From assembly GCF_002288525.1 (NCBI RefSeq), contig NZ_CP023067.1, positions 1,240,001 to 1,304,000 of the forward strand: a stretch of 64,000 nt of DNA, read 5' to 3'. Below the pieces are notes generated by a model that was given only the letters and a program-made list of their open reading frames with translations, ran no database searches and was not told the origin of the DNA. This document shows positions 56,078 to 64,000 of this stretch, one piece after another (within the stretch, counting starts at the first letter, position 1; each line of letters begins with the position of its first letter). Position numbers and translations under genes: made by a program. This DNA comes from Sinorhizobium sojae CCBAU 05684. Its GTDB lineage: Bacteria > Pseudomonadota > Alphaproteobacteria > Rhizobiales > Rhizobiaceae.

Positions 56078-57202
56078 ATGAGCCTTCTGCTTGACAACCT
56101 CCAATACACCATTCCCACGTTCCTGTTCCTCCTGACCTTGCTGGTCTTCGTTCATGAGATGGGGCACTACCTGGTCGGTCGCTGGTCCGGCATCCGCGTC
56201 GTCGCATTTTCCGTGGGCTTCGGGCCGGAACTCTTCGGCTGGACGGATCGCCAAGGCACCAGGTGGAAATTCTGCATCATTCCGCTTGGTGGCTATGTAA
56301 AGTTCTTCGGCGACCAGGACGCGGCGAGCTCGCCCGATTACGAAGGGCTGGAGAGGATCGCCCCGGGCGAACGCGACAGAACGTTCCTTGGCGCAAAGCT
56401 GTGGAAACGGGCGGCAACCGTTGCCGCCGGACCGATCGCCAATTTCCTGCTGGCAATTGCTATCTTTGCCGTTCTTTTCTCGGTTTACGGCCGCGCGGTC
56501 GCCGATCCGGTGGTCGCCTTCGTCGCGCCGGGCAGTGCAGCGGAAGAAGTTGGCGTCCAGCAGGGGGACAGGCTCATCTCCATCGACGGCACCCCGGTTT
56601 CGACCTTCGATGACGTGCGCCGCTATGTCAGCGTCCGCCCGGAACTGCCGATACAGGTCCGAATCGAGCGCGACGGCACCGTGATCGACCTGCGCATGGT
56701 GCCGCAGCGCACGGAAACGATTGATCCGCTCGGTAACAAGGTCGAAGAGGGCAAGATCGGTATCGGAACGAACCAGGAGGCGGGCAACTTCCGAATCGAG
56801 ACCTATGGCCCCCTCGAGGCTGTCGGCCAGGGTGCCTTGCAAAGCTGGCGGATCGTGACGGGTACGTTCGACTATCTGGGGAATATGATCGTTGGCCGGA
56901 TGAACGCCGATCAACTGGGAGGGCCGATCCGAATCGCGCAGATGTCCGGCCAGATGGCGAAGCTCGGGATCGCCGAAGTGCTCAACTTTGCGGCCGTACT
57001 TTCCGTTTCCATAGGATTGCTTAACCTCATGCCCGTGCCGGTGCTTGATGGCGGACATCTCGTGTTCTATGCGGTCGAGGCTTTGCGGGGAAGGCCGGTT
57101 GGCCCGGCTGCACAGGAACTGGCATTCCGCATAGGTTTTGCGATGGTGCTGATGCTGACGTTCTTTGCGGCCTGGAACGACATCAACTGGCTCTTCGGCT
57201 AA
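56078..57202 (+). CDS. rseP: RIP zinc metalloprotease RseP
   Basis: 374 aa inner membrane S2P protease. HEMGH (26-30) and the second metal motif LDGGH (323-327) flank four predicted membrane segments and a single PDZ domain (about 130-205, GSAAEEVGVQQGDRLISIDG). It processes membrane anti-sigma factors or signal peptides. The ATG lies after a 226-bp spacer with the repeat above. It is upstream of bamA. Confidence 0.95.
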   Translation: MSLLLDNLQYTIPTFLFLLTLLVFVHEMGHYLVGRWSGIRVVAFSVGFGPELFGWTDRQGTRWKFCIIPLGGYVKFFGDQDAASSPDYEGLERIAPGERDRTFLGAKLWKRAATVAAGPIANFLLAIAIFAVLFSVYGRAVADPVVAFVAPGSAAEEVGVQQGDRLISIDGTPVSTFDDVRRYVSVRPELPIQVRIERDGTVIDLRMVPQRTETIDPLGNKVEEGKIGIGTNQEAGNFRIETYGPLEAVGQGALQSWRIVTGTFDYLGNMIVGRMNADQLGGPIRIAQMSGQMAKLGIAEVLNFAAVLSVSIGLLNLMPVPVLDGGHLVFYAVEALRGRPVGPAAQELAFRIGFAMVLMLTFFAAWNDINWLFG

Positions 57203-57388
57203 ATCGGTTCCGATTTTGGGGCCGAGGCGCTAGCCGAGCAATCCGCGAAGGCCTGCAGAGCGCATGGGTGGTCGAGGGGAGAATGCCTGGGGATTGTCTG
57301 AGCGACCGATTCCGGTCACTTGTTTCGCAACCATTTGTTTACGATAACGCGACGCCGTAGTGGCTGTTAAGCCACGGTTCGAATTGAA

Positions 57389-57404
57389 GTAAACAGAAAT
57401 TAAC
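57389..57404. promoter_or_regulatory. CtrA-like site in the rseP-bamA spacer
   Basis: GTAA-N7-TTAAC (57389-57404) differs from the CtrA consensus TTAA-N7-TTAA by one base, and a further half-site TTAA at 57367 lies 22 bp upstream. The 302-bp spacer (57203-57504) has no other recognised feature and no confident promoter. The weak motif makes this tentative. Confidence 0.35.
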
Positions 57405-57504
57405 GAGCCGGCTTGCTTGTATGGGAAAAGCCGGTAAAACGGCAACCGTGACCGGAGTCGGTACGGAATTGCCGCGGTACGTTGGAAAAAGGTAAGAATT
57501 GACA

Positions 57505-59838
57505 ATGAAAGCTGGTTCAAGGTTTTTGAACGCGGTCTCGGCGTTTGCGCTGTCTGCGAGCATGGTTGCGACAGGAACCGGTGTCGGGTTGATTGCTGGT
57601 ACGTCGGTCGCCTATGCCGCGGTCGTCAATCGGGTTGAGGTGCGTGGTGCGACGCGTGTGAGTCCCGAAACCGTTCGGGCGAACATCACGATCGTTCCCG
57701 GCAGGAGCTTCAGCAATGCCGACATCGATGCTTCCGTTAAGCGCCTTTATGCTACCGGCTATTTCTCGGATGTCAGCATTAGCGTTTCCGGCGGTACGCT
57801 GGTCGTCAATGTCAGTGAAAATCAGCTGGTGAACCAAGTCGTCTTCAACGGCAACCGCAAGATCAAGGACGACAAGCTGCAGGCAATCGTTCGCACGCAG
57901 CCGCTTGGTCCCTACAGTGAAGCGACCGTCGAAAACGACATCCAGGCCATCAAGGATGCCTATGCCGCGATCGGCCGCAGTGACGTTGCCGTGACGACGC
58001 AGGTCGTCCCGATCGCCGAGGGGCGCGTCAATCTCGCATTCGTCATCAATGAGGGCGAGCGCACCAAGATCACCCAGATCAACTTCGTTGGAAACGAAGT
58101 CTACAGCGACGGTCGTCTCCAGTCGGTGATCGCGACGAAGGAATCCGGCATTTTCTCGTTCCTGACGCGCAAGGATGTCTATAATCCGGACAAACTGCGC
58201 GCCGACGAGGAACTGCTGCGCCAGTTCTACTACAACCGCGGTTATGCGGACTTCCGTGTGATCTCGTCCGACGCGACGCTCAATGAAGCGACAAACGAGT
58301 ATACGGTGACGATCACTGTCGAGGAGGGTCCGCGTTACACCTTCGGCCCGATCAACGTGGAATCGACTGTCGAAGGCATCGATGCCGATGAATTGAGAGG
58401 CCTGGTCCAGAGTCGTGAGGGTTCGGTCTACAAGGCCAAGGACATTCAGGACACGATGAGCGCGATCTCGAAGCGTGTCGCTTCGGCCGGCTATCCCTTT
58501 GCACGCGTAACGCCGCGCGGCAACCGTGATCTCGCCAACAACTCCATCGCCGTCGATTACCTCGTCGACCAGGGCGAGCGCGCCTATGTCGAGCGCATCG
58601 AGATCCGCGGCAACACGCGTACGCGTGACTACGTCATCCGTCGTGAGTTCGACGTCGGCGAGGGTGATGCGTTCAACCAGGAAATGATCGCGCGCGCAAA
58701 GCGTCGGCTCGAGGCGCTGGGCTACTTCTCGTCGGTGAATATCTCGACGGCGCAGGGCAGTGCGGCCGATCGCGTGATCGTCATTGTTGATGTTCAGGAT
58801 CAGGCCACCGGCTCGTTCGGTATCGGCGCCGGTTATTCCGCAGGCAGCGGCGGCGGCTTCCTTATCGAAGCCTCGATCGAAGAGAAGAACTTCCTTGGTC
58901 GCGGGCAATACATTCGTCTCGCCGCCGGCAGGGGCGAGGACAGCAGGACCTACAATATCTCCTTCACGGAGCCCTATTTCCTCGGCTATCGCCTGGCTGC
59001 GGGCTTCGATGTGTTCAAGAACGAAAACGACTTCGACGACGATAACTACAGCTATAATGATCAGGGCTTCAGTCTGCGCGTAACGGCGCCGATCACGGAA
59101 AGTCTGTCGACCACGCTGCGCTATAACTATACCGAACTGAAATATTTCGGCGACGAGGACGAGCTGTCTTCGCCGTATGACAGGGCAATTGACGGCAGCC
59201 CCTGGACACGTTCGTCGATATCGCACTCGTTCACCTACAACACGCTCGACGACGCGCAGCTGCCGCGTGAGGGTATTCTCGCTTCGGTCACGCAGGAGTT
59301 CGCCGGCCTTGGCGGTACCTCCGATTTCTACAAGATCTCGGGCAAGGCGAGGTGGTACTACACCCTGAACGACGAAGCGGATATCATCGGTTCGCTTGCC
59401 GGCAGCGCGGGCCACCTGGTGAAGACGTCCGGATCGATGGAGGTCTTCGACCAGTTCCAGTTGGGCAGCGGCGACATTCGCGGCTTCGAGCGCAACGGTG
59501 TTGGTCCTCGCGTCAACAATGGCGACGCTCTGGGCGGCACGACCTATTTCACGGCCTCGGCGGAAGCATCGTTCCCGCTGCCGGGAATTCCGCGTGACAG
59601 CGGATTCCGGGGTGCGTTCTTCGTCGATGCCGGTACGCTTTACGGTAATGATGTCGAGCTCACGGGTGCCGGCGAGTTCGCCCGCGGCACCGACGCCTCC
59701 CTGCGCGCCTCCGTCGGCGTCAGCCTGATCTGGGCATCGCCGTTCGGGCCGCTGCGTGTCGACTATGCCGTGCCGGTCGCGAAGGAAGATTTCGACAAGG
59801 TCCAGAACTTCAAGTTCGGTATCAACTCGTCCTTCTGA
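57505..59838 (+). CDS. bamA: Outer membrane protein assembly factor BamA
   Basis: 777 aa. Signal peptide ending near AYA-AV (about residue 39), five POTRA domains (roughly 40-425, e.g. [21 protein letters not shown]), then a C-terminal 16-strand beta-barrel finishing FKFGINSSF with a terminal aromatic. The [13 protein letters not shown] loop is the conserved VRGF/Y-like barrel motif. It inserts beta-barrel proteins. The ATG at 57505 is after AAAAAGG. Confidence 0.96.
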   Translation: MKAGSRFLNAVSAFALSASMVATGTGVGLIAGTSVAYAAVVNRVEVRGATRVSPETVRANITIVPGRSFSNADIDASVKRLYATGYFSDVSISVSGGTLVVNVSENQLVNQVVFNGNRKIKDDKLQAIVRTQPLGPYSEATVENDIQAIKDAYAAIGRSDVAVTTQVVPIAEGRVNLAFVINEGERTKITQINFVGNEVYSDGRLQSVIATKESGIFSFLTRKDVYNPDKLRADEELLRQFYYNRGYADFRVISSDATLNEATNEYTVTITVEEGPRYTFGPINVESTVEGIDADELRGLVQSREGSVYKAKDIQDTMSAISKRVASAGYPFARVTPRGNRDLANNSIAVDYLVDQGERAYVERIEIRGNTRTRDYVIRREFDVGEGDAFNQEMIARAKRRLEALGYFSSVNISTAQGSAADRVIVIVDVQDQATGSFGIGAGYSAGSGGGFLIEASIEEKNFLGRGQYIRLAAGRGEDSRTYNISFTEPYFLGYRLAAGFDVFKNENDFDDDNYSYNDQGFSLRVTAPITESLSTTLRYNYTELKYFGDEDELSSPYDRAIDGSPWTRSSISHSFTYNTLDDAQLPREGILASVTQEFAGLGGTSDFYKISGKARWYYTLNDEADIIGSLAGSAGHLVKTSGSMEVFDQFQLGSGDIRGFERNGVGPRVNNGDALGGTTYFTASAEASFPLPGIPRDSGFRGAFFVDAGTLYGNDVELTGAGEFARGTDASLRASVGVSLIWASPFGPLRVDYAVPVAKEDFDKVQNFKFGINSSF

Positions 59839-59881
59839 TAAGCGCAGTCCAGAACTGCCAGGCAATTGTTCTGGAGTGTCC

Positions 59882-60946
59882 ATGGAACAGAATTGGTTCT
59901 TTCCGCCCCATGAGGGGATTCGCTTGGGCGACCTGGCGAGTCAAATTGGGGCGGAACTCTCGGATGCGGCCGTTGCCGGCCAAACCGTCCATGCGGTGGC
60001 ACCTGTCTATCGTGCCAAGCCGGGTGACGTCAGCTACATGCTTTCGCGCAAGAGTCGCGATGAACTGAAGAGCTGTCACGCTTCCGCGATCATCTGCGAC
60101 AAGACGATCGCTTCGGTCGTTCCGAGCCATATTCCCGTATTGCTTACGTCAAAACCGCACACGGCATTCGCACTTGCCGGCGCCTTGCTGCACGGCGAGG
60201 CGATGCGTCCTTCGTACAATACGAGCGAACGCGGCATAGCGCCGGGGGCCTTCGTCGATCCGACGGCCCGGCTGGAGCCCGGAGTCGAGGTGGAGCCGTC
60301 TGCGGTGATCGGCGCCGGCGCCGAGATCGGCAGCGGCACGAGGATCGCGGCCGGTGCGCTCATCGGACCGAACGTCCGAATTGGCCGCGATTGCACGATT
60401 TCCGCAGGCGCAAGCATTCTTTCCGCGCTTGTGGGCAACAGCGTCATTATCCATCCCGGCGCGCGTATCGGCCAGGATGGTTTCGGTTATGCGCCGGGTC
60501 CGAGCGGCGGAATGATCAAGATCGTCCAGGTCGGGCGGGTGATCATCCAGGACAATGTCGAGATCGGCGCCAACACGACGATCGATCGCGGCACCATGGA
60601 CGACACGGTGATCGGCGAGGGTACGAAGATCGATAATCTCGTGCAGATCGGTCATAACGTCCGTATCGGCCGCTACTGCGGCATCGTCAGCCAGGTCGGC
60701 ATTGCCGGCAGCGCGCGCATCGGCGATGGGGTGATGATTGGCGGCGGCGCCGGCGTCAACGGACATATCAGCATCGGGAACGGCGCGCAGATCGCGGCTA
60801 TGAGCGGGGTGGCAAGCGACGTACCGGCCGGAGAGCGCTACGGCGGAATTCCGGCGCGACCGATGCGCGACTTCTTGCGCGACGTCGCCGAGATGGCCAT
60901 GCGGGCAAGCGAAAGGCAGAAGAAGAAGGGTGGCAAGGATGAATGA
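59882..60946 (+). CDS. lpxD: UDP-3-O-acylglucosamine N-acyltransferase LpxD
   Basis: 354 aa. An N-terminal LpxD domain (about 20-110) followed by a hexapeptide left-handed helix (e.g. [20 protein letters not shown]) and [21 protein letters not shown] with catalytic His about 257. It N-acylates UDP-3-acylglucosamine in lipid A. The start is 43 bp after bamA and its end overlaps fabZ by 8 bp. Confidence 0.96.
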   Translation: MEQNWFFPPHEGIRLGDLASQIGAELSDAAVAGQTVHAVAPVYRAKPGDVSYMLSRKSRDELKSCHASAIICDKTIASVVPSHIPVLLTSKPHTAFALAGALLHGEAMRPSYNTSERGIAPGAFVDPTARLEPGVEVEPSAVIGAGAEIGSGTRIAAGALIGPNVRIGRDCTISAGASILSALVGNSVIIHPGARIGQDGFGYAPGPSGGMIKIVQVGRVIIQDNVEIGANTTIDRGTMDDTVIGEGTKIDNLVQIGHNVRIGRYCGIVSQVGIAGSARIGDGVMIGGGAGVNGHISIGNGAQIAAMSGVASDVPAGERYGGIPARPMRDFLRDVAEMAMRASERQKKKGGKDE

Positions 60947-61403
60947 GGCTGCGACAGTTCTCGGCACTGCGGATATTCAGGAGATCCTCACGCTTCTTCC
61001 TCATCGCTATCCGTTCCTGCTGGTCGATCGGATCATCGAAATCGATGACGATAACTCCGCGATCGGCATCAAGAACGTGACGGCGAACGAGCCGCACTTC
61101 ACCGGTCATTTCCCGGAAAAGCCGATCATGCCCGGTGTATTGCTGATCGAAGGCATGGCCCAGACCGCAGGGGCGATTTGTGCGCGCAAGACGGGCATCG
61201 GCAGCAATCTCGTCTACTTCATGACGATCGACAATGCGCGTTTCCGCAAGCCGGTGGTGCCCGGCGACCGCGTGGAGTTTCACGTCGTCAAGCACAAGCA
61301 GCGGGGCAATATCTGGAAATTTCATTGTGATGCAAAAGTTGAGGGGCAACTGGTCGCGGAAGCTGATATCGGCGCGATGATAGTCAGCAAGGAAGACGCC
61401 TGA
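60939..61403 (+). CDS. fabZ: 3-hydroxyacyl-ACP dehydratase FabZ
   Basis: 154 aa hot-dog fold. [14 protein letters not shown], the catalytic His in [15 protein letters not shown] (H57) and Glu in LIEGMAQ (E71). It dehydrates 3-hydroxyacyl-ACP in fatty acid synthesis and competes with LpxA/LpxD for the same acyl substrate. The ATG overlaps lpxD by 8 bp. Confidence 0.97.
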   Translation: MNEAATVLGTADIQEILTLLPHRYPFLLVDRIIEIDDDNSAIGIKNVTANEPHFTGHFPEKPIMPGVLLIEGMAQTAGAICARKTGIGSNLVYFMTIDNARFRKPVVPGDRVEFHVVKHKQRGNIWKFHCDAKVEGQLVAEADIGAMIVSKEDA

Positions 61404-61405
61404 AA

Positions 61406-62218
61406 ATGATTGCACCAACTGCGAAGATCCATCCGTCGTCGGTCATCGAAGACGGCGCTGTGATCGGCGAGAATGTGACGATCGGCCCGTTTTGCCACAT
61501 CGGACCGAATGTCGTTCTGGGAGACGGCATCGAGTTGTTGAGCCATGTCGTCGTTATCGGGCGTACGACGATCGGCAAGGCGACCAAGATCTTCCCGGGT
61601 GCCGTGATCGGCGGTGATTCGCAGAGCGCGCATCACAGTGCATTGAATACGATGCTGGTGATTGGCGAGAATTGCACGATTCGCGAAGGCGTGACGATGA
61701 ATACGGGCACCGTCGAACACGGTGGCACCACGGTGGTCGGCGACAACAACCTGTTCCTCGCCTATTCGCACGTCGCCCATGATTGCCGCCTCGGCAATAA
61801 CATTATCCTCTCGAACAATGTGATGCTCGCCGGACACGTCACGGTCGAGGATCGCGCCATCCTCGGCGGCGGTTCGGCCGTTCACCAGTTCACCCGCGTC
61901 GGCCGGCAAGCCTTTGTCGGCGGACTGTCGGCTGTGAGCTATGACGTCATTCCCTACGGCATGTTGAATGGCAACCCGGGTGTCCTGAGCGGCCTCAACG
62001 TCGTCGGTATGACGCGCGCAGGGATCGACCGCCAGACGATCCACACGGTGCGGCGGTGCTACAAGCAAATCTTCGAGGGGCCGCAATCGATCCGTGCCAA
62101 CGCCGCGGCAATTCGCGAGGAATATCTCGAATGCGCGCCGGCGATCGAGATCCTCGATTTCATCGCAGCCGAAAGCGATCGCGCGCTGTCGTCGCCGAAT
62201 CGCAGCAGCAAGGGCTGA
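61406..62218 (+). CDS. lpxA: UDP-N-acetylglucosamine acyltransferase LpxA
   Basis: 270 aa trimeric hexapeptide acyltransferase catalysing the first lipid A step. Catalytic H125 in [10 protein letters not shown] matches the E. coli position; [14 protein letters not shown] and [16 protein letters not shown] follow. It starts 2 bp after fabZ, and the C-terminal helical part ends with SPNRSSKG. Confidence 0.97.
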   Translation: MIAPTAKIHPSSVIEDGAVIGENVTIGPFCHIGPNVVLGDGIELLSHVVVIGRTTIGKATKIFPGAVIGGDSQSAHHSALNTMLVIGENCTIREGVTMNTGTVEHGGTTVVGDNNLFLAYSHVAHDCRLGNNIILSNNVMLAGHVTVEDRAILGGGSAVHQFTRVGRQAFVGGLSAVSYDVIPYGMLNGNPGVLSGLNVVGMTRAGIDRQTIHTVRRCYKQIFEGPQSIRANAAAIREEYLECAPAIEILDFIAAESDRALSSPNRSSKG

Positions 62219-62223
62219 CAGCG

Positions 62224-63105
62224 ATGGCAGTGCATGGCCTGCCGCAGACGAAGGGCAGGCTGGCCATCATAGCCGGCGCGGGGGCATTGCCGCACCATGT
62301 TGCCGAAGCGGCGCGCAGGCAGGGAGAGGATCCTTTCATCATCGCTCTGTCTCGCGAGGCGGATGCCGATTGGAGCGGGTTCGATCATTCGACGCTCGCG
62401 ATCGGCAATTTCGCAGCGATCAGCCGAACTTTTGCGGCGGAAGGCATCGATCGCGTGGTGCTTTCCGGGGCCGTTCGGCAGCGTCCGGAATGGCGTAACA
62501 TCCGGCCGACGCTGAAGACGCTCGCGAAAGTCCCGAGCGTCCTCAGGACGCTGGTTTCGGGCGGCGATGACGCGGTGCTGCGCATGGCAATGGAACTCAT
62601 TGAAGCGAGCGGCGCCCGGGTCATTGGCGCTCATGAGGTGGTTCCGGATCTGCTGGCAGATCTGGGACCGATCGGCGCGCACGCGCCGGCGGACGAGGAT
62701 CATCGCGACATAGCGGCCGGCGTTGCCGCGGCCGATGCATTGGGCGCGCTCGATGTCGGGCAGGGGGCCGTTGCGGTCGGCGGAAGGGTGGTCGCGCTCG
62801 AAGGCGCCGAAGGAACCGACGCCATGCTGGCACGGGTCGCGGCTCTCAAGGCTGGCGGTCGCGTGTCGGCGCGCCGCCGCGGCGTCCTCGTAAAGCTCTG
62901 CAAGCCGCAACAGGACGAGCGCGCCGATCTGCCGGCGATTGGCCCGTCGACCGTGGCGGCTGCCGAGGCGGCAGGCCTGGCCGGCATCGCGGTGGAAGCC
63001 GGACGTGCACTCGTCGTCGAGCGCTCAGCGGTGGTCGAGGCCGCGAACCGCAGTGGCCTCTTCGTCATCGGCATCGAGCGCGAGGCTCGGGGGGGCCGGC
63101 CGTGA
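62224..63105 (+). CDS. lpxI: UDP-2,3-diacylglucosamine pyrophosphatase LpxI
   Basis: 293 aa LpxI (DUF1009) that replaces LpxH in alphaproteobacteria. LAIIAGAGALPHHVAEAAR, a middle GAVRQRPEWRNIRPT and the C-terminal GIAVEAGRALVVERSAVVEAANRSGLFVIG (split). The ATG at 62224 is chosen, 5 bp after lpxA. Its stop overlaps the lpxB GTG by 4 bp. Confidence 0.95.
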   Translation: MAVHGLPQTKGRLAIIAGAGALPHHVAEAARRQGEDPFIIALSREADADWSGFDHSTLAIGNFAAISRTFAAEGIDRVVLSGAVRQRPEWRNIRPTLKTLAKVPSVLRTLVSGGDDAVLRMAMELIEASGARVIGAHEVVPDLLADLGPIGAHAPADEDHRDIAAGVAAADALGALDVGQGAVAVGGRVVALEGAEGTDAMLARVAALKAGGRVSARRRGVLVKLCKPQQDERADLPAIGPSTVAAAEAAGLAGIAVEAGRALVVERSAVVEAANRSGLFVIGIEREARGGRP

Positions 63106-64000
63106 CGGAGCGCCGTTACAAGCTGGCAGTCATTGCCGGAGAAGTGTCGGGGGATCTGCTCGGCGCGGATCTGGTTCGCGCGCTTCGCGGACGTGTCGGA
63201 GGAGCCGTCGACCTCGTCGGCGTCGGTGGCGAGGCACTGGAAGCCGAAGGCCTTGTCTCTTTGTTCGACTATTCCGAATTGTCGATCATGGGCTTTTCGC
63301 AAGTGCTCGCCCGTTTGCCGAAGCTTCTACAACGGATACGCCAGACCGCGAGTGCGATCATCGCCGCGCGCCCGGACGCTTTGGTGATCATCGACAGCCC
63401 CGACTTCACCCACCGGGTGGCGCGCCGCGTACGTGCCGCGCTGCCGGAACTGCCGATCATCGACTATGTCTGTCCGAGCGTCTGGGCATGGAAGCCGGAG
63501 CGCGCGCCTCGGATGCGCGCCTATGTCGATCATGTTCTCGCAGTGCTGCCCTTTGAGCCGGAGGTAATGCAGAACCTCGGCGGCCCGCCGACGACCTATG
63601 TCGGGCACAGGCTGGCCGCGGACGTCAACGTGCTCGCGGTCCTGCAAGAGCGGCTTGTGAACCAGCAGTCGGGGGAAGCGCGCACGGGCAAGACCTGCCT
63701 TTTGCTCCCCGGCTCACGGGCCAGCGAGGTCAGCCGCCTGCTGCCGATCTTCCGCGAAGCCGTTGAGGAACTGGCCGGGCGCCACCGCGACATGCGCTTC
63801 CTGCTGCCGACCGTTCCCCGCCAGGAAGGCCGTGTGCGGGAGTTGACGGCGTCGTGGAAGGTCCAGCCGGAGATCTCCGTTTCGGCGGACAGGAAGTGGC
63901 AGGCCTTCGCCGAGGCGGATGCTGCGCTTGCCGCATCCGGTACCGTCGTTCTTGAACTGGCGCTCGCCGGCGTTCCGGTCGTGTCGATCTATTATGCGGA
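63102..64000 (+). CDS. lpxB: Lipid-A-disaccharide synthase LpxB (3' truncated by window edge)
   Basis: 299 codons open to the right edge without a stop. GTG start in GTGA overlap with lpxI. Motifs are KLAVIAGEVSGDLLGADL, IDSPDFTHRVARRV, YVCPSVWAWKPERAPRM, LLLPGSRASEVSRLLPIF and the GT-B segment SGTVVLELALAGVPVVSIYYA. It condenses UDP-diacylglucosamine with lipid X to form the lipid A disaccharide. Confidence 0.96.
   Translation, partial: MTERRYKLAVIAGEVSGDLLGADLVRALRGRVGGAVDLVGVGGEALEAEGLVSLFDYSELSIMGFSQVLARLPKLLQRIRQTASAIIAARPDALVIIDSPDFTHRVARRVRAALPELPIIDYVCPSVWAWKPERAPRMRAYVDHVLAVLPFEPEVMQNLGGPPTTYVGHRLAADVNVLAVLQERLVNQQSGEARTGKTCLLLPGSRASEVSRLLPIFREAVEELAGRHRDMRFLLPTVPRQEGRVRELTASWKVQPEISVSADRKWQAFAEADAALAASGTVVLELALAGVPVVSIYYA

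Noticed and set aside
57370-57390. GGTTCGAATT resembling a tRNA T-loop in the rseP-bamA gap
   Set aside because: No acceptor, D or anticodon stem can be formed around it; the match is just the local sequence.
57517-59883. 788-codon minus-strand open frame opposite bamA
   Set aside because: Antisense shadow of bamA with no family signature.
1-64000. CRISPR arrays, insertion sequences, prophage or rRNA/tRNA genes
   Set aside because: No regularly spaced repeats, transposase ORFs, terminal inverted repeats with target duplications, or structural RNA signatures were seen on reading both strands.

Overview
The window looks like a core chromosomal segment of a Sinorhizobium/Ensifer-type alphaproteobacterium (order Rhizobiales). 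Three things point there. Gene content and order are rhizobial: pdhABC-lpdA-lipA, dusB-ntrB-ntrC-ntrY-ntrX-trkA-dat-hfq-hflX, aapJQMP, and rpsB-tsf-pyrH-frr-uppS-cdsA-rseP-bamA-lpxD-fabZ-lpxA-lpxI-lpxB. Coding GC is uniformly high with strong third-position GC. The intergenic spaces carry rhizobial-style palindromic repeats. Genus assignment is by recognition only, since no database search was possible. No tRNA or rRNA gene, CRISPR array, insertion sequence or prophage was recognised.

Layout. 1-7.8 kb: pyruvate dehydrogenase complex (pdhA truncated by the window edge, pdhB and pdhC with near-identical lipoyl domains), an arylesterase-like GDSL hydrolase, a GNAT enzyme, lpdA, a small GlsB-type membrane protein and lipA, which supplies the lipoyl cofactor used by PdhB/PdhC. 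7.8-10.5 kb: a probable accessory block with a SAM methyltransferase convergent with a sulfite-oxidase-family enzyme and its overlapping cytochrome c. 10.7-14 kb: COQ10/RatA-like protein, CinA-type amidase and fused IspDF. 13-24.6 kb: nitrogen regulation (dusB-ntrBC, ntrYX), trkA, dat, hfq and hflX. 24.8-26.3 kb: mazG coupled to a nucleoside deaminase. 26.4-31.4 kb: sulfur assimilation (cysG, DUF2849, cysI, DUF934) followed by fpr. 31.8-36 kb: the aapJQMP amino-acid ABC transporter on the minus strand.

36.3-50.5 kb: mixed metabolism and quality control (metC, flavin monooxygenase, zf-CHCC protein, alpha/beta hydrolase, cysE, DUF3126, phasin, clpS-clpA, AzlCD, HIT, FemAB-like GNAT, GDPD, RidA, EipB). 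50.5-64 kb: the translation/envelope biogenesis cluster from rpsB into lpxB, which is cut by the right edge.

Connections. LipA lipoylates the two PDH lipoyl domains and Lpd reoxidises them. NtrBC and NtrYX are adjacent, and two CAA-N-TTG palindromes upstream of ntrY suggest autoregulation by NtrX. CysG makes the siroheme used by CysI, and Fpr could supply electrons. UppS, CdsA, RseP, BamA and the Lpx enzymes form a co-directional outer-membrane assembly block. Most of the window is ordinary core genome. The more interesting signals are regulatory palindromes (ntrY, phasin), an NtrX lacking the sigma54-contact loop, a repeat family with one precise internal deletion, an odd hflX start region, and the sulfite-oxidase/cytochrome/methyltransferase block. 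I found no convincing undescribed multi-gene system.
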